NCBI GenBank assembly: GCA_024343425.1
Contig: BRLC01000016.1
Span: 230,857-294,856 of the forward strand
From: Rhizobiaceae bacterium MnEN-MB40S
GTDB taxonomy: Bacteria; Pseudomonadota; Alphaproteobacteria; Rhizobiales; Rhizobiaceae
DNA: 64,000 nucleotides
Direction of reading: 5' to 3'
Shown: piece after piece, positions 32,562 through 41,100 of the stretch
Position numbering within the stretch: position 1 is the first letter of the stretch
Layout of the letters: the number at the start of each line of letters is the position of its first letter
The notes under the pieces: generated by a model
The model's database searches: none
Told to the model about the DNA's origin: nothing
What the model saw: the letters and a program-made list of their open reading frames with translations, nothing else
Program-made: the position numbers and the translations under genes

Positions 32562-35291
32562 TCAGCGGGAGCGCTTCTTTGCGAATTCCGGCCGGATCAG
32601 CTTGAGGCCTCGATCGCGTTCGAAGCCGTGTATTTCCTTCACGTCGAGCTTCCGCATGAAGTCGACCGTCTCTTGGGTAATGACCTGTCCAGGCACCATG
32701 ATCGGGAAGCCGGGCGGATAGGGAATTACGAAATTGGCGGAGATCATTTCGGGGCCGTGCCGCAGCCGCTTGTCGCATTCAGTGCTATTCAGGCCGACAT
32801 ATTCACAGCCGTCGGCATTGTAGGCGCCGTAGAAAGCTGTTCTCATGTCGCCTTCAGGCGTTTTGTCGCCGGCATCACGGCGATAGCCTTCATGAAAATG
32901 ACTGAAATTGGGCAGGTCGGGCACATCTTCCATCAGCGTTTTCACGCGATCTGCAAACGCTTTCTTCCCGACCTCGCCGCTATTGGCCAACCTTTTCTCG
33001 ATCTTGTTGCAGATATCGAGAAGCACATGTACCAGGTGGGCGATGTCGCTCCGTGTATTGTTGATGTTCGACTGGAGAAGCACGGAGTTTCTCGACGTCT
33101 TGTTGAGCTGGATATTGTATTCGTCAGCAAGTAGCTTCTTGAACTCTGTGCCGTCATAGCCGGCAGTTCCGCAGACGAGCGTCATTCTCGTTGGATCGAG
33201 ACAGAACTCATCCTCATGCATGCTTCGAACCTGATCGCTCCATGACAGTCCTGGCGAAAGAAAGTCGACGAAACCGCTCTGGCGATACTCGTCCGGCACC
33301 ATTTCGTCCGCGCCAAGCAGCTTGAAGTATTTCGAAATTTTCGGATGGTTGTTGACTTCGTTTCGTATATTAAGCGCGATTTCGATCGCATTGGAGACGA
33401 GGCCGTAGCCTTCAATTTCCATTTGACGGCGGGCAATGTCCAAGCTTGCGATGAGCTGCTGGTTCGGACTTGTCGATGCATGGGTGAAAACGGCTTCGCG
33501 AAACTGCGCAGAGACGCTCGGAAATTCGACATCCTTGACCAGCAGCATCGATCCCTGCCGCAGAGCAGACATCGACTTGTGCGTCGAATTCGTCTGGTAC
33601 ACCCTTATTCTGACTTTGCGCGGATCCGGAATGAGGCGCGTCTCAAGCAGCTTCTTGTTGGACGGGTTCTTTCCCAGCTGCTTCTGCTGCTGTTCATAGG
33701 CTTCAACCGATCCTGGATCGTCGATCCACTTTTCAATTGCTTCTGCCGCGCCCATTGCAGTTCGTGGTCGCAGGAAGGGCGAGAAGCGGGCGAAGCCGAA
33801 CCAGGCCTCGTCCCACAGGAATATGAGATCGGGCTTGATCGCCAGGCATTCCTCCATCACGCGGCGCGTATTGTAGATGTGACCGTCGAACGTGCAGTTG
33901 GTAAGGTCGACCATTTTCACGCGGTCCAGCCGGCCTTCCGATTTCAGGTCCAGTAAGGCTTTCTTGATGCTCTTCAGAGGAACTGCGCCATACATGGAGT
34001 AGGCCGTCATTGGAAATGCCTCTACGTAGAGAGGCTGACCACCCGCCAGTACAAGCCCGTAATGATGCGATTTGTGGCAGTTCCGATCGAGTATGACGAT
34101 GTCGCCGGGCGCGACCAGCGCCTGATGCACCATCTTGTTTGATGTGCTCGTTCCGTTGGTGACGAAAAAGACGTGATCGGCTCCGAAGGCGCGAGCTGCT
34201 TTTTCCTGGGCGTCTTTGATATTGCCGGTCGGCTCCAGGAGGCTATCGAGCCCACCGGTCGTGGCGCTGCTTTCGGCCAGGAAGATGTTGAGCCCGTAGA
34301 ACTCGCCCATGTCGCGAATCCAGTCGGATTTGAAGACTGATTTTCCGCGAGCAATCGGCAGCGCGTGGAACGTGCTGATCGGGCGCATCGCATATTTTTT
34401 CAGATTGTCAAAGAATGGCGTCTGAAACCGCTCCTCGACGCCTTCCAGGATTGACAGGTGCAATTCAAGCAACTCTTCCACTGCGTACAGCACCCTCCGG
34501 ATGTTCGCCGCCCTTGGATCGCCGGAAAGTTTCTCCACACGCCGGTCCGACAACAGGTAAATGTCCAGTTCCGGTCGGATCCGTTTCAAAGCCTCTGCAA
34601 GAGACAGTGAGAGATCTTCGCCGGCAACGCTTTTGGAATCGAAACCGACGCTCGTCAGAAAACCACGCATGATGGATGCGTCGTGGCGAGAACCATAGGC
34701 GAAACCGTCGAAAATCGTGACAGCCGAAATTGCCGGGTTCGCAAGAACAGCACATATTGCGTCTTCGAAGCTGCCGACAGGAATGCTCTCGTAGATGAAT
34801 TCATCCTCCGGCCGACGCAGTCGTCGCAGTTCCCGCACCTGCTGCTCGCCGCGGGTCCCTGCGCCCGGCGACACGAGCAGCATTTCAAAGTAGGGCCGGC
34901 GCATCTCTGTTCGGCCAAGCGCAGTGGCCGAGCCTTCGAATGGCGCCTCTGCCACCTGTTCGACCGACTCCCACTCGGATTTGTCGTGCTTGTAGGAGCG
35001 GGTCAGGATGGAATCGGAAAGGCGCCTTGCAAGTTGACCCGACGCCTCAGCGGATCCCTGCCTGATGCGATCTTCAAGTTCCGACATTAGTGACTTGCCT
35101 GGAAAGGCGAAGAAATCTTCATATGCGCCAAGCGCGTCAAAGGCGGATTGAACAGCGTCCTGAGAACCGGCGCCGACAGTCCAGTCCTTTGCAGCGGCGT
35201 TCAGATCGCGCCAACGGTCCGCCCGGCCACCCGACAGAGAGAAAAAGTGATCTACTGCTTCCGCATTTCCCGACTTCGCCGCCTTGCTCAT
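32562..35291 (-). CDS. Large Orn/Lys/Arg-type PLP decarboxylase
   Basis: This 909-residue protein has an extra N-terminal region of about 300 residues with a receiver-like wing (VSPGAGTRGEQQVRELRRL to IYLLSDRRVEKLSG). Next comes the PLP major domain (FVTNGTSTSNKMVHQALVAP, LWDEAWFG with Asp494, STHKSMSALRQGSM with Lys572 as Schiff-base lysine) and a C-terminal domain (about 720-905). It belongs with inducible arginine/lysine/ornithine decarboxylases, which consume protons, but is longer than the usual 710-760 residues. Substrate choice cannot be read. It is first in an operon with aspT and asdA, suggesting an acid-resistance or proton-motive role. A palindrome at 35314-35327 lies just upstream. 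Confidence 0.85.
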   Translation of the reverse strand: MSKAAKSGNAEAVDHFFSLSGGRADRWRDLNAAAKDWTVGAGSQDAVQSAFDALGAYEDFFAFPGKSLMSELEDRIRQGSAEASGQLARRLSDSILTRSYKHDKSEWESVEQVAEAPFEGSATALGRTEMRRPYFEMLLVSPGAGTRGEQQVRELRRLRRPEDEFIYESIPVGSFEDAICAVLANPAISAVTIFDGFAYGSRHDASIMRGFLTSVGFDSKSVAGEDLSLSLAEALKRIRPELDIYLLSDRRVEKLSGDPRAANIRRVLYAVEELLELHLSILEGVEERFQTPFFDNLKKYAMRPISTFHALPIARGKSVFKSDWIRDMGEFYGLNIFLAESSATTGGLDSLLEPTGNIKDAQEKAARAFGADHVFFVTNGTSTSNKMVHQALVAPGDIVILDRNCHKSHHYGLVLAGGQPLYVEAFPMTAYSMYGAVPLKSIKKALLDLKSEGRLDRVKMVDLTNCTFDGHIYNTRRVMEECLAIKPDLIFLWDEAWFGFARFSPFLRPRTAMGAAEAIEKWIDDPGSVEAYEQQQKQLGKNPSNKKLLETRLIPDPRKVRIRVYQTNSTHKSMSALRQGSMLLVKDVEFPSVSAQFREAVFTHASTSPNQQLIASLDIARRQMEIEGYGLVSNAIEIALNIRNEVNNHPKISKYFKLLGADEMVPDEYRQSGFVDFLSPGLSWSDQVRSMHEDEFCLDPTRMTLVCGTAGYDGTEFKKLLADEYNIQLNKTSRNSVLLQSNINNTRSDIAHLVHVLLDICNKIEKRLANSGEVGKKAFADRVKTLMEDVPDLPNFSHFHEGYRRDAGDKTPEGDMRTAFYGAYNADGCEYVGLNSTECDKRLRHGPEMISANFVIPYPPGFPIMVPGQVITQETVDFMRKLDVKEIHGFERDRGLKLIRPEFAKKRSR

Positions 35292-35791
35292 TCCGTTCCT
35301 CCGCCGAATCCACCGACCTGAAGGTCGATTTACCTGATGTCTGAGACAGACTAGCCGTCCGGAAAAGGAAAACCCCAGCAGGGATATGTATGTTACGGTT
35401 ATCTACAGTCGACATTTCCTCGGAGAAGTATTGCTCTAAGAATACATGGTAGTTTCGAAAGACAGCGCGCCCGCGTGATTTGGACTCATCGCACGCACCA
35501 GGTGGGGAGATTGCCCTGAATTGTTGTCAATGTCCCGATTGACAAGGGAATCGCACGAAAATGAAATGCGCCGTCAGTAAAGCTCGCGGTTGTCGGAAAC
35601 AGACTGGACACCTTAATTCGAATTCGAATTTTGACGTTTAACAACAGGAACCACTCAGAACTCTGGCCGACTATTATGGTAATTTGGTTTGATGGCGGAT
35701 CAGTTTTTCTGTAAACCACGATGCCTGAGCGCCAGTTCTATTTGTGCATGGAACCAACGGGATCGGCGCCCTTGGAGCCGACTTGGGATTG
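35292..35791. other. 500-bp divergent intergenic region
   Basis: This region is AT-richer than the flanking genes and holds no convincing gene. It separates the minus-strand decarboxylase operon from the plus-strand membrane-protein/HlyD pair, so promoters for both should lie here. Symmetric elements are CGACCTGAAGGTCG (35314-35327), TGTCTGAGACA (35339-35349) and an AATTCGAATTCGAATT tract near 35616-35631. TTGAT-N5-ATCAG near 35688-35702 resembles an FNR/FixK box but has one base too many in the spacer. Confidence 0.5.
35314..35327. promoter_or_regulatory. Perfect 14-bp palindrome just upstream of the decarboxylase operon
   Basis: CGACCTGAAGGTCG (arms CGACCT and AGGTCG, two-base centre) ends 23 bp before the decarboxylase start codon. 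That is the position of a repressor operator or a small leader hairpin. Ribosome-site GGAGGAA lies between it and the ATG at 35291. No regulator gene is adjacent, so the binding protein is unknown. Confidence 0.4.
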
Positions 35792-36232
35792 ATGAGGCAA
35801 ATGGAAGATACAGATCACGCAGCGGAACACTTCCCGATATTCATTACACAACCAGGTCACACCGATGTTCTGTTGGTGATCACGGCGATTTTTCTGGTCG
35901 CCATCGTGCTGATGATCGGCAACCTTTACTTCCAGCTGCACGCGCTGCCGGAGCGGATGTCGCACAAAACCAACAAGCTTCAACTGGAGATCGTTGCTGT
36001 TCTTGCGCTCATCTCGCTGTTTACGCATAACCATCTTTTCTGGATCGCGGGTCTGCTGCTTGCGATGGTCACTATTCCAGACTTCACGACGCCACTGAAC
36101 TCGATCTCCGATTCGCTGCGCAAACTCTCAGGCCGGGGCTGGCCCGATAGCGACGCCGCTGTGGAGGCCGGGTCCAGCGACAGCAGGGATCTGGCCGAAC
36201 CAACAAATCCCGAAGCAGAAAAGGATGCATGA
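35792..36232 (+). CDS. Small inner-membrane protein preceding an HlyD-type adaptor
   Basis: No named family is recognised. The predicted 146-residue protein has two or three TM helices (DVLLVITAIFLVAIVLMIGN; LQLEIVAVLALISLFT; LFWIAGLLLAMVTIPDF), a conserved-looking loop FQLHALPERMSHKTNKLQ, and an acidic disordered C-terminus. The start is taken as ATG 35792 (MRQMEDTDHAAEHF); the frame is open 48 bases further upstream. It is three bases from the HlyD-like gene and clearly co-transcribed with it. Two-gene pairs of this kind (small membrane protein plus HlyD-like protein) occur widely without a dedicated ABC or RND pump. Its function is unknown. Confidence 0.65.
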   Translation: MRQMEDTDHAAEHFPIFITQPGHTDVLLVITAIFLVAIVLMIGNLYFQLHALPERMSHKTNKLQLEIVAVLALISLFTHNHLFWIAGLLLAMVTIPDFTTPLNSISDSLRKLSGRGWPDSDAAVEAGSSDSRDLAEPTNPEAEKDA

Positions 36233-36235
36233 TCG

Positions 36236-37462
36236 ATGCTTGAGTTACTGATTTGCTCGATGATCACCATTCTGCCGGACTATCTGTACCGTCGCTACGG
36301 GCAGGGAAAGCGGATCGGACATGAAATAACCATCTATACGATGTGGTACGAGTTGCGCTGGGGCATCGTCAGTTGCCTCCTGCTCACGATCAGTCTTGTG
36401 ACTGTCGTGTTCTACTATCACCCGTCGACTAAGTTTGCCGCGTCAATGTTTCGGACGGTGACGATCCTTCCTGAAGGCGGCGGTCGCGTTTCGGAAGTGT
36501 TCGTCAAGAACGGTCAGGTTCTCAAGGCGGGACAAGAGATTTTCAGACTTGATGATTCGGAGCAACGTGCAGCAGTCGAAACCGCCAGGAAGAGCATCAC
36601 CGAGATAGACGCCGCAACCGATGTCGCCATTGTCGACCTGGAAGCCAGCAAGGCTAAGGTCGCGGAAGCCCAAAGCGCGTATCAGCAGGCTCTCGATGAG
36701 TACAATGTCAGGGCTGAATTGGTCAAAAAGGATGTTGTCTCCCAGCGCGAGGTCGAAAGGCTGCAGAATGCGGTTGACGCGCGCCAAGCTGGCATAGATG
36801 CGGCGCAGGCTAACCTGAAATCGTTGGAGACGACGATCTCAACCCAGCTTCCCGCCCAAAAGGCCAGCGCCGAAGCGAGATTGGAAGAAGCTGAAGTCGC
36901 CCTATCCAAAACGGTTGTCCGAGCGGGAATAGCCGGGACGGTCGAGCAGTTCATCCTGCGACCGGGCGACTTTGTGAGTCCGATTTTGAGGCCTGCGGGC
37001 ATCATTATTCCGATCGAAGCTGGCCGTGGCATGATTCAGGCCGGTTTCGGACAGATTTCCGCGCAGGAAATCAAACTGGGAATGATCGCTGAGGCGGTAT
37101 GCGTCTCAAGACCGCTCTCGATCATTCCATTGAAAGTCGCCGACATCCAGGACTATATCGCCGCGGGTCAGGTGCGTCCGAGCGACGTGCTGATCGATAC
37201 GCAGCAATTGCGCGAGCCCGGTTCGCTCCTGGCTTTTCTCGAACCAGTCTACGAAGGCAGTCTCGACAGTATCCCACCCGGCAGTTCCTGCATCGTCAAC
37301 GCCTACACAAACAATCACGACAGGCTGCAGAATGAAGACCTCGGCTTTTTCACATGGCTTGGTCTGCATATGGTGGACGCCGTCGGGCTCATTCACGCCG
37401 TCATCCTGCGTATCCAGGCCCTGTTGCTACCGTTCAAACTGTTGGTGTTTGGCGGCCACTGA
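36236..37462 (+). CDS. HlyD family membrane-fusion/adaptor protein
   Basis: This 408-residue protein has an N-terminal TM helix (GIVSCLLLTISLVTVVFYYH, about 42-61). A split biotinyl-lipoyl domain (EGGGRVSEVFVKNGQVLKAGQEIF and TVVRAGIAGTVEQFILRPGDFV) flanks a long coiled-coil hairpin (about 115-230, rich in Glu, Ala and Gln). A beta-barrel part and a hydrophobic C-terminal helix (ILRIQALLLPFKLLVFG) follow. It would bridge the inner membrane and periplasm as part of an export or envelope complex. The only partner nearby is the small membrane protein upstream; no pump gene is adjacent. The C-terminal hydrophobic end is unusual for classical HlyD and resembles YibH/YiaV-type proteins. Confidence 0.82.
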   Translation: MLELLICSMITILPDYLYRRYGQGKRIGHEITIYTMWYELRWGIVSCLLLTISLVTVVFYYHPSTKFAASMFRTVTILPEGGGRVSEVFVKNGQVLKAGQEIFRLDDSEQRAAVETARKSITEIDAATDVAIVDLEASKAKVAEAQSAYQQALDEYNVRAELVKKDVVSQREVERLQNAVDARQAGIDAAQANLKSLETTISTQLPAQKASAEARLEEAEVALSKTVVRAGIAGTVEQFILRPGDFVSPILRPAGIIIPIEAGRGMIQAGFGQISAQEIKLGMIAEAVCVSRPLSIIPLKVADIQDYIAAGQVRPSDVLIDTQQLREPGSLLAFLEPVYEGSLDSIPPGSSCIVNAYTNNHDRLQNEDLGFFTWLGLHMVDAVGLIHAVILRIQALLLPFKLLVFGGH

Positions 37463-37504
37463 GGCGACCGCACGGCATGTGCTGCAACAAAGGCAATTGG
37501 CGCA

Positions 37505-37771
37505 TTATTCCTGAGCAGCCTTGCTGAGATACGATCGGATTTCTGCTTCAAGTTCGGAAACAATGGACTGATACTCGGCAACCTCTTTCCTGGCTGGAGC
37601 GTCAGGCATCTTTTTCAAACTCTCAAGTGTGACCAGCGCGAGGCTGTAGTCTTCGCACAGACTGCGGAAAGACTCTTGAGAGTAAAACAAGCTGGCAGCA
37701 ATCACAGATTCATTTGGAAATATCTTGAAAATCTGCCCAAGTTGAAATTGATCAGCCCCTTTTCTCGACAT
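37505..37771 (-). CDS. Small protein of unknown function
   Basis: No family is recognised. The frame encodes about 88 residues from ATG 37771 (MSRKGADQFQLGQIFKIFPN), or 105 from an upstream start at 37822. The sequence is mostly helical and soluble, with a cysteine in FRSLCEDYSLALV and a heptad-like C-terminal helix (QSIVSELEAEIRSYLSKAAQE split by charged residues). It is convergent with the HlyD gene and divergent from the TPR gene. Composition is AT-richer than the surrounding operons, like the TPR gene next to it. It is probably real but expression is unproven. Confidence 0.5.
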   Translation of the reverse strand: MSRKGADQFQLGQIFKIFPNESVIAASLFYSQESFRSLCEDYSLALVTLESLKKMPDAPARKEVAEYQSIVSELEAEIRSYLSKAAQE

Positions 37772-37901
37772 ATTAATGCCCAAAGCTCCCAAATTGAACG
37801 TAATTTTAATGCTGACAGCCAACCCCTAAAGTACGTAACTGTTAACGTTGGCGATAAGTTCCGTTAGTATGTTTTTGTAATCGCAGGTCGTGGGGAGCGA
37901 G

Positions 37902-39533
37902 ATGGGCGACGGATCTTATGAATTCAAAGATGAATTCCTCATGTCCCAATTGGACAAGATAATCGATTCAGCAGATTTCGATGCTTCGGAACGGAATAAA
38001 GCATTCTTACGATACGTAGTGAACGAGACATTGGCAGGGCGAGGTGACCGTATAAAGGCCTACAACATAGCCACAACGGTTTTTGGCCGCGATGAAAAGT
38101 TTGACCCAATTCTGGATTCTATAGTTCGCATCGAAGCTGGTCGATTACGTCGGTCGCTAGAACGATATTACCTCACAGTGGGCGCCAATGATCCTGTGGA
38201 AATATCAATACCCAAAGGTTCTTATGTTCCCGTCTTTGCGACGCGAAATCGATCGAAACCGGATTTAACCTCTCATACAACACCAGATCACATCGGGCCC
38301 ACCATTCTTGTCCGATCATTCGATCTGGAAGGCGGTTTGGAAAAACTCCCAAACTTTGAAAGGAGTCTCGTTCGCCACATAATAATCGGTCTGACGAAAT
38401 TCACTGATCTTTTCGTTTATGGTCCAGATACCTCATATTTTTATGAATCAGATAGCCGTGAGGATCTCGTCGAACGGCTTGGCGTCGATTACTCTCTCCA
38501 GGGCAACATTACATTCGACGAAGATTTGGTTCGCATCGAAGTTTTCTTGCTGAATGCTCACAGTGGACAGTATGTGTGGGCCGATTTGTTCGAGAGGCCC
38601 TTGAGCCCGAAATCCATAAGCGCAGTCCGCGACGATATTGCAGACGAGGTCGTCAGAGTACTGGCGCAACCTTACGGCATAATATACAGCCAGAAGGCCT
38701 CGGATGATGGCGGCGAACAGGCAAATGATCTCGATGCATTTCGCTGCGTATCACGTTTTCACAAATACTGGCGAACGTTTGATCCCGATCTGTTCGAAGA
38801 AGTCAGGCAATGCCTGGAACATACAACTATCAACCATCCTTTTTATGCTGAAGCCTTCGCCTGTTTATCCCAAGTCTATACGAATGCATTCCGGTATCGG
38901 CACGACGTTTCCAAAGTCACTACCGAACCAATGTCAAAGGCTCTGCACCTCGCCTTCAGAGCCGTCGAACTCGCACCGAGATCAAGCCAATGTTATTTCG
39001 CACTTGGCCTGGCATATTGGTTCCTTGGAGATACCGATAGCTGCATTGAGGCCTATGAAGTCGGGCGTAAGCTCAACCCTAACGATACCCAGCTGACTGG
39101 TGAACTCGGTTTCCGATATGCGATGCAAATGGACTGGGACAAGGCCATACCTCTTATCAAGGAGTCTTACTCTAGAAACCCCGCTCAATCCGGCACCTTT
39201 CGTATGGGGTTGGCGCTGCACCACTATTCAGAGGGAAGATGTCATCTTGCAATTGATGAAGTACGCAAAGTTGATGCACCCACAATACCTTATCAATACC
39301 TTATAACTGCAGCCTGTTATTCCAGGCTTGGGGAAATTGCGAGTGCGCGTGACGCACTGGCAAAAGTGTTGGAAATCGTTCCGGAATATGGAGATGTCAT
39401 CGTTGATGATATGATCGATCGCAGCCTCCATCCTGATCTAATCTCGGCAATTGTAGAAGACGTCTCCAGGGCTGGACTTGTTGTGCCGGAGGCGCAACGC
39501 AAGCGCATTGGCTCAAAAAGAAGACCGGCCTGA
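37902..39533 (+). CDS. TPR protein with the N-terminal domain usually found on rhizobial adenylate cyclase-like proteins
   Basis: This protein of about 543 residues has three parts. Residues 10-115 (FLRYVVNETLAGRGDRIKAY, TTVFGRDEKFDPILDSIVRIE, AGRLRRSLERYY, ISIPKGSYVPVF) form a small conserved domain common in Rhizobiales, often at the front of cyclase/TPR signalling proteins. Residues 135-270 resemble the TolB-like/adenylate-cyclase-associated segment (LGVDYSLQGNITFDEDLVRIEVFLL, GQYVWADLFERPL). Residues 290-520 contain TPR-like helical repeats (ALHLAFRAVELAPRSSQCYF, SCIEAYEVGRKLNPNDTQL). No cyclase domain is present. GGGGAGCG before ATG 37902 decides the start. Codon use is visibly AT-richer than flanking genes, possibly indicating transfer. 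Confidence 0.7.
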   Translation: MGDGSYEFKDEFLMSQLDKIIDSADFDASERNKAFLRYVVNETLAGRGDRIKAYNIATTVFGRDEKFDPILDSIVRIEAGRLRRSLERYYLTVGANDPVEISIPKGSYVPVFATRNRSKPDLTSHTTPDHIGPTILVRSFDLEGGLEKLPNFERSLVRHIIIGLTKFTDLFVYGPDTSYFYESDSREDLVERLGVDYSLQGNITFDEDLVRIEVFLLNAHSGQYVWADLFERPLSPKSISAVRDDIADEVVRVLAQPYGIIYSQKASDDGGEQANDLDAFRCVSRFHKYWRTFDPDLFEEVRQCLEHTTINHPFYAEAFACLSQVYTNAFRYRHDVSKVTTEPMSKALHLAFRAVELAPRSSQCYFALGLAYWFLGDTDSCIEAYEVGRKLNPNDTQLTGELGFRYAMQMDWDKAIPLIKESYSRNPAQSGTFRMGLALHHYSEGRCHLAIDEVRKVDAPTIPYQYLITAACYSRLGEIASARDALAKVLEIVPEYGDVIVDDMIDRSLHPDLISAIVEDVSRAGLVVPEAQRKRIGSKRRPA

Positions 39534-39710
39534 GTTGACCGCCGGTTTAGCTGGCCAACCATATATCAAGAGATCTTACTCTTCAGCTTCTCCCACTGAT
39601 TATTACGGTTATTTACATACACCTGCCGGACCTGTCGCCGATGCGGTGCTAACCTCGGTCGGACGACAACTCGCACCGACAACAGTCTATACAATTTACG
39701 ATGGACCGAC

Positions 39711-40187
39711 ATGACGAAAAGCGACAAGAACTCCGGTGACGCGAACTCTGAAATTCCTGATGCAAACCAGTTGCAAAGGAAAATGCTCGAGGCGCAACTG
39801 GAGGAGTTCAAGAAACGTGAAAAACTTCGAGCAGAACAGCAGAAGCAGGATTCCGATTTCGCGAACAATTTCCTGAAAGAGCATGTGACGGAGGCGGAAA
39901 GGGTAAAAATACGACGCCAGGTCACCAATGCCGTCAAGGACGGAAAATATGAAGCTCTGGTCTATTCCTTTCCCTCCAGTCTTTGCACGGATAGTGGAAG
40001 AGCGATCAACAACAGCGATCCAAACTGGCCCAACACCCTGCAAGGCAAGGCGAAGGAACACTACGAGCGCTATCAGGCTATCGCTCGACCAAAGGGATAC
40101 CGGTTGAAGGCGATGATCATCAATTTTCCGGGAGGGATACCGGGCGATGTCGGGTTCTTCCTCAATTGGGAGCCTGAACTCGATTGA
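39711..40187 (+). CDS. Conserved hypothetical protein upstream of PPK2
   Basis: This 158-residue soluble protein has a highly charged helical N-terminal half (LQRKMLEAQLEEFKKREKLR, a likely coiled coil at 25-60). The compact C-terminal half contains YEALVYSFPSSLCTDSGRAI, NTLQGKAKEHYERYQAIARP and LKAMIINFPGGIPGDVGFFL. The second half reads like a conserved alpha/beta domain, but no family name is recalled with confidence. It lies 71 bases upstream of the PPK2 gene in the same direction and may be co-transcribed. Its function is unknown. Confidence 0.65.
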   Translation: MTKSDKNSGDANSEIPDANQLQRKMLEAQLEEFKKREKLRAEQQKQDSDFANNFLKEHVTEAERVKIRRQVTNAVKDGKYEALVYSFPSSLCTDSGRAINNSDPNWPNTLQGKAKEHYERYQAIARPKGYRLKAMIINFPGGIPGDVGFFLNWEPELD

Positions 40188-40257
40188 ATGCCGAATATCC
40201 GTTTGTCGGGACGCCAAACGGATGATGACATGAAGACTACAATTGCGATCAAACGCC

Positions 40258-41064
40258 ATGCCTGAAAGAAAATCCGACGAAGCTGTGAGAAAGAAACTCA
40301 GTCGAAAGAAGTATGAAAAGCTGCTGGCCGACCTTCACGTGGAACTGGTCAAACTGCAGGAATGGGCGAAGGCGAGCGGCGCAAAGGTCTGCGTTGTTTT
40401 TGAAGGCCGCGACGGCGCAGGAAAAGGGGGAGTGATCAAGGCGATCATGCAGCGTGTCAGCCCACGGACATTCCGCGTTATTGCTTTGCCCGCTCCAACA
40501 GAACGCGAAAAAACGCAGATGTATGTTCAAAGATATCTGCCTTACCTGCCGGCGGCGGGTGAAATCGTGATCTTCGACAGAAGCTGGTACAATCGCGCAG
40601 GCGTCGAACGCGTGATGGGCTTCTGCAGCGAAGAGCAGGCATTAAAATTCCTCGATCAGGCTCCTCTGGTCGAAAAGGCAATGGTCGAGTCTGGCATTCA
40701 ACTGATAAAGTACTGGCTCGAAGTCAGTCCGGAAGAACAGACACGCCGGATCAGACAACGCATCACCGATCCGAGAAAAACCTGGAAACTTTCGCCGATG
40801 GACGTGAAATCCTACAATCGGTGGTACGACTATTCACGCGCCCGCGACGACATGTTCGCAGCCACGGATACGGGATGGGCGCCTTGGCATGTCGCCTATT
40901 CGGACGACAAGCGGCGCACGCGCCTCAACATCATCAGTCATCTCCTGTCTCAGGTTCCCTATGAAGACATTCCACATGAAAAAATAAGCCTGCCCAAACG
41001 GCAGAAGTCTAATGATTATGTCGAAGCCGATTTCGCCAGAAATATCGTTCCGCAAGTCTTCTGA
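40258..41064 (+). CDS. ppk2: Polyphosphate kinase 2 (PPK2 family)
   Basis: This 268-residue single-domain PPK2 has the Walker A motif FEGRDGAGKGGVIKAI (about 49-64), the lid-region start SPRTFRVIALPAPTEREKTQ, the Walker B segment IFDRSWYNRAGVERVMGF, and the basic lid stretch EEQTRRIRQRITDPRKTWKL. PPK2 enzymes use polyphosphate to phosphorylate nucleoside mono- or diphosphates (or the reverse); class I, acting on NDPs, is the best guess for a one-domain enzyme with this start. ATG 40258 is chosen over an upstream start at 40243. The gene follows a conserved hypothetical protein and precedes a SulP transporter gene by 36 bases. Confidence 0.92.
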   Translation: MPERKSDEAVRKKLSRKKYEKLLADLHVELVKLQEWAKASGAKVCVVFEGRDGAGKGGVIKAIMQRVSPRTFRVIALPAPTEREKTQMYVQRYLPYLPAAGEIVIFDRSWYNRAGVERVMGFCSEEQALKFLDQAPLVEKAMVESGIQLIKYWLEVSPEEQTRRIRQRITDPRKTWKLSPMDVKSYNRWYDYSRARDDMFAATDTGWAPWHVAYSDDKRRTRLNIISHLLSQVPYEDIPHEKISLPKRQKSNDYVEADFARNIVPQVF

Positions 41065-41100
41065 CCGACGGCGGCAGCTGTCTTCGCAAGGGCTGACGTC

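Noticed and set aside
35292..35420. speF-type leader RNA ahead of the decarboxylase
   Set aside because: Only a short palindrome is visible and the gene is not a typical speF. Nothing in the sequence supports the known motif.
35686..35702. Possible FNR/FixK box (TTGAT-N5-ATCAG)
   Set aside because: The spacer is five bases instead of four and the right half is imperfect, so the symmetry of a true box is lost.
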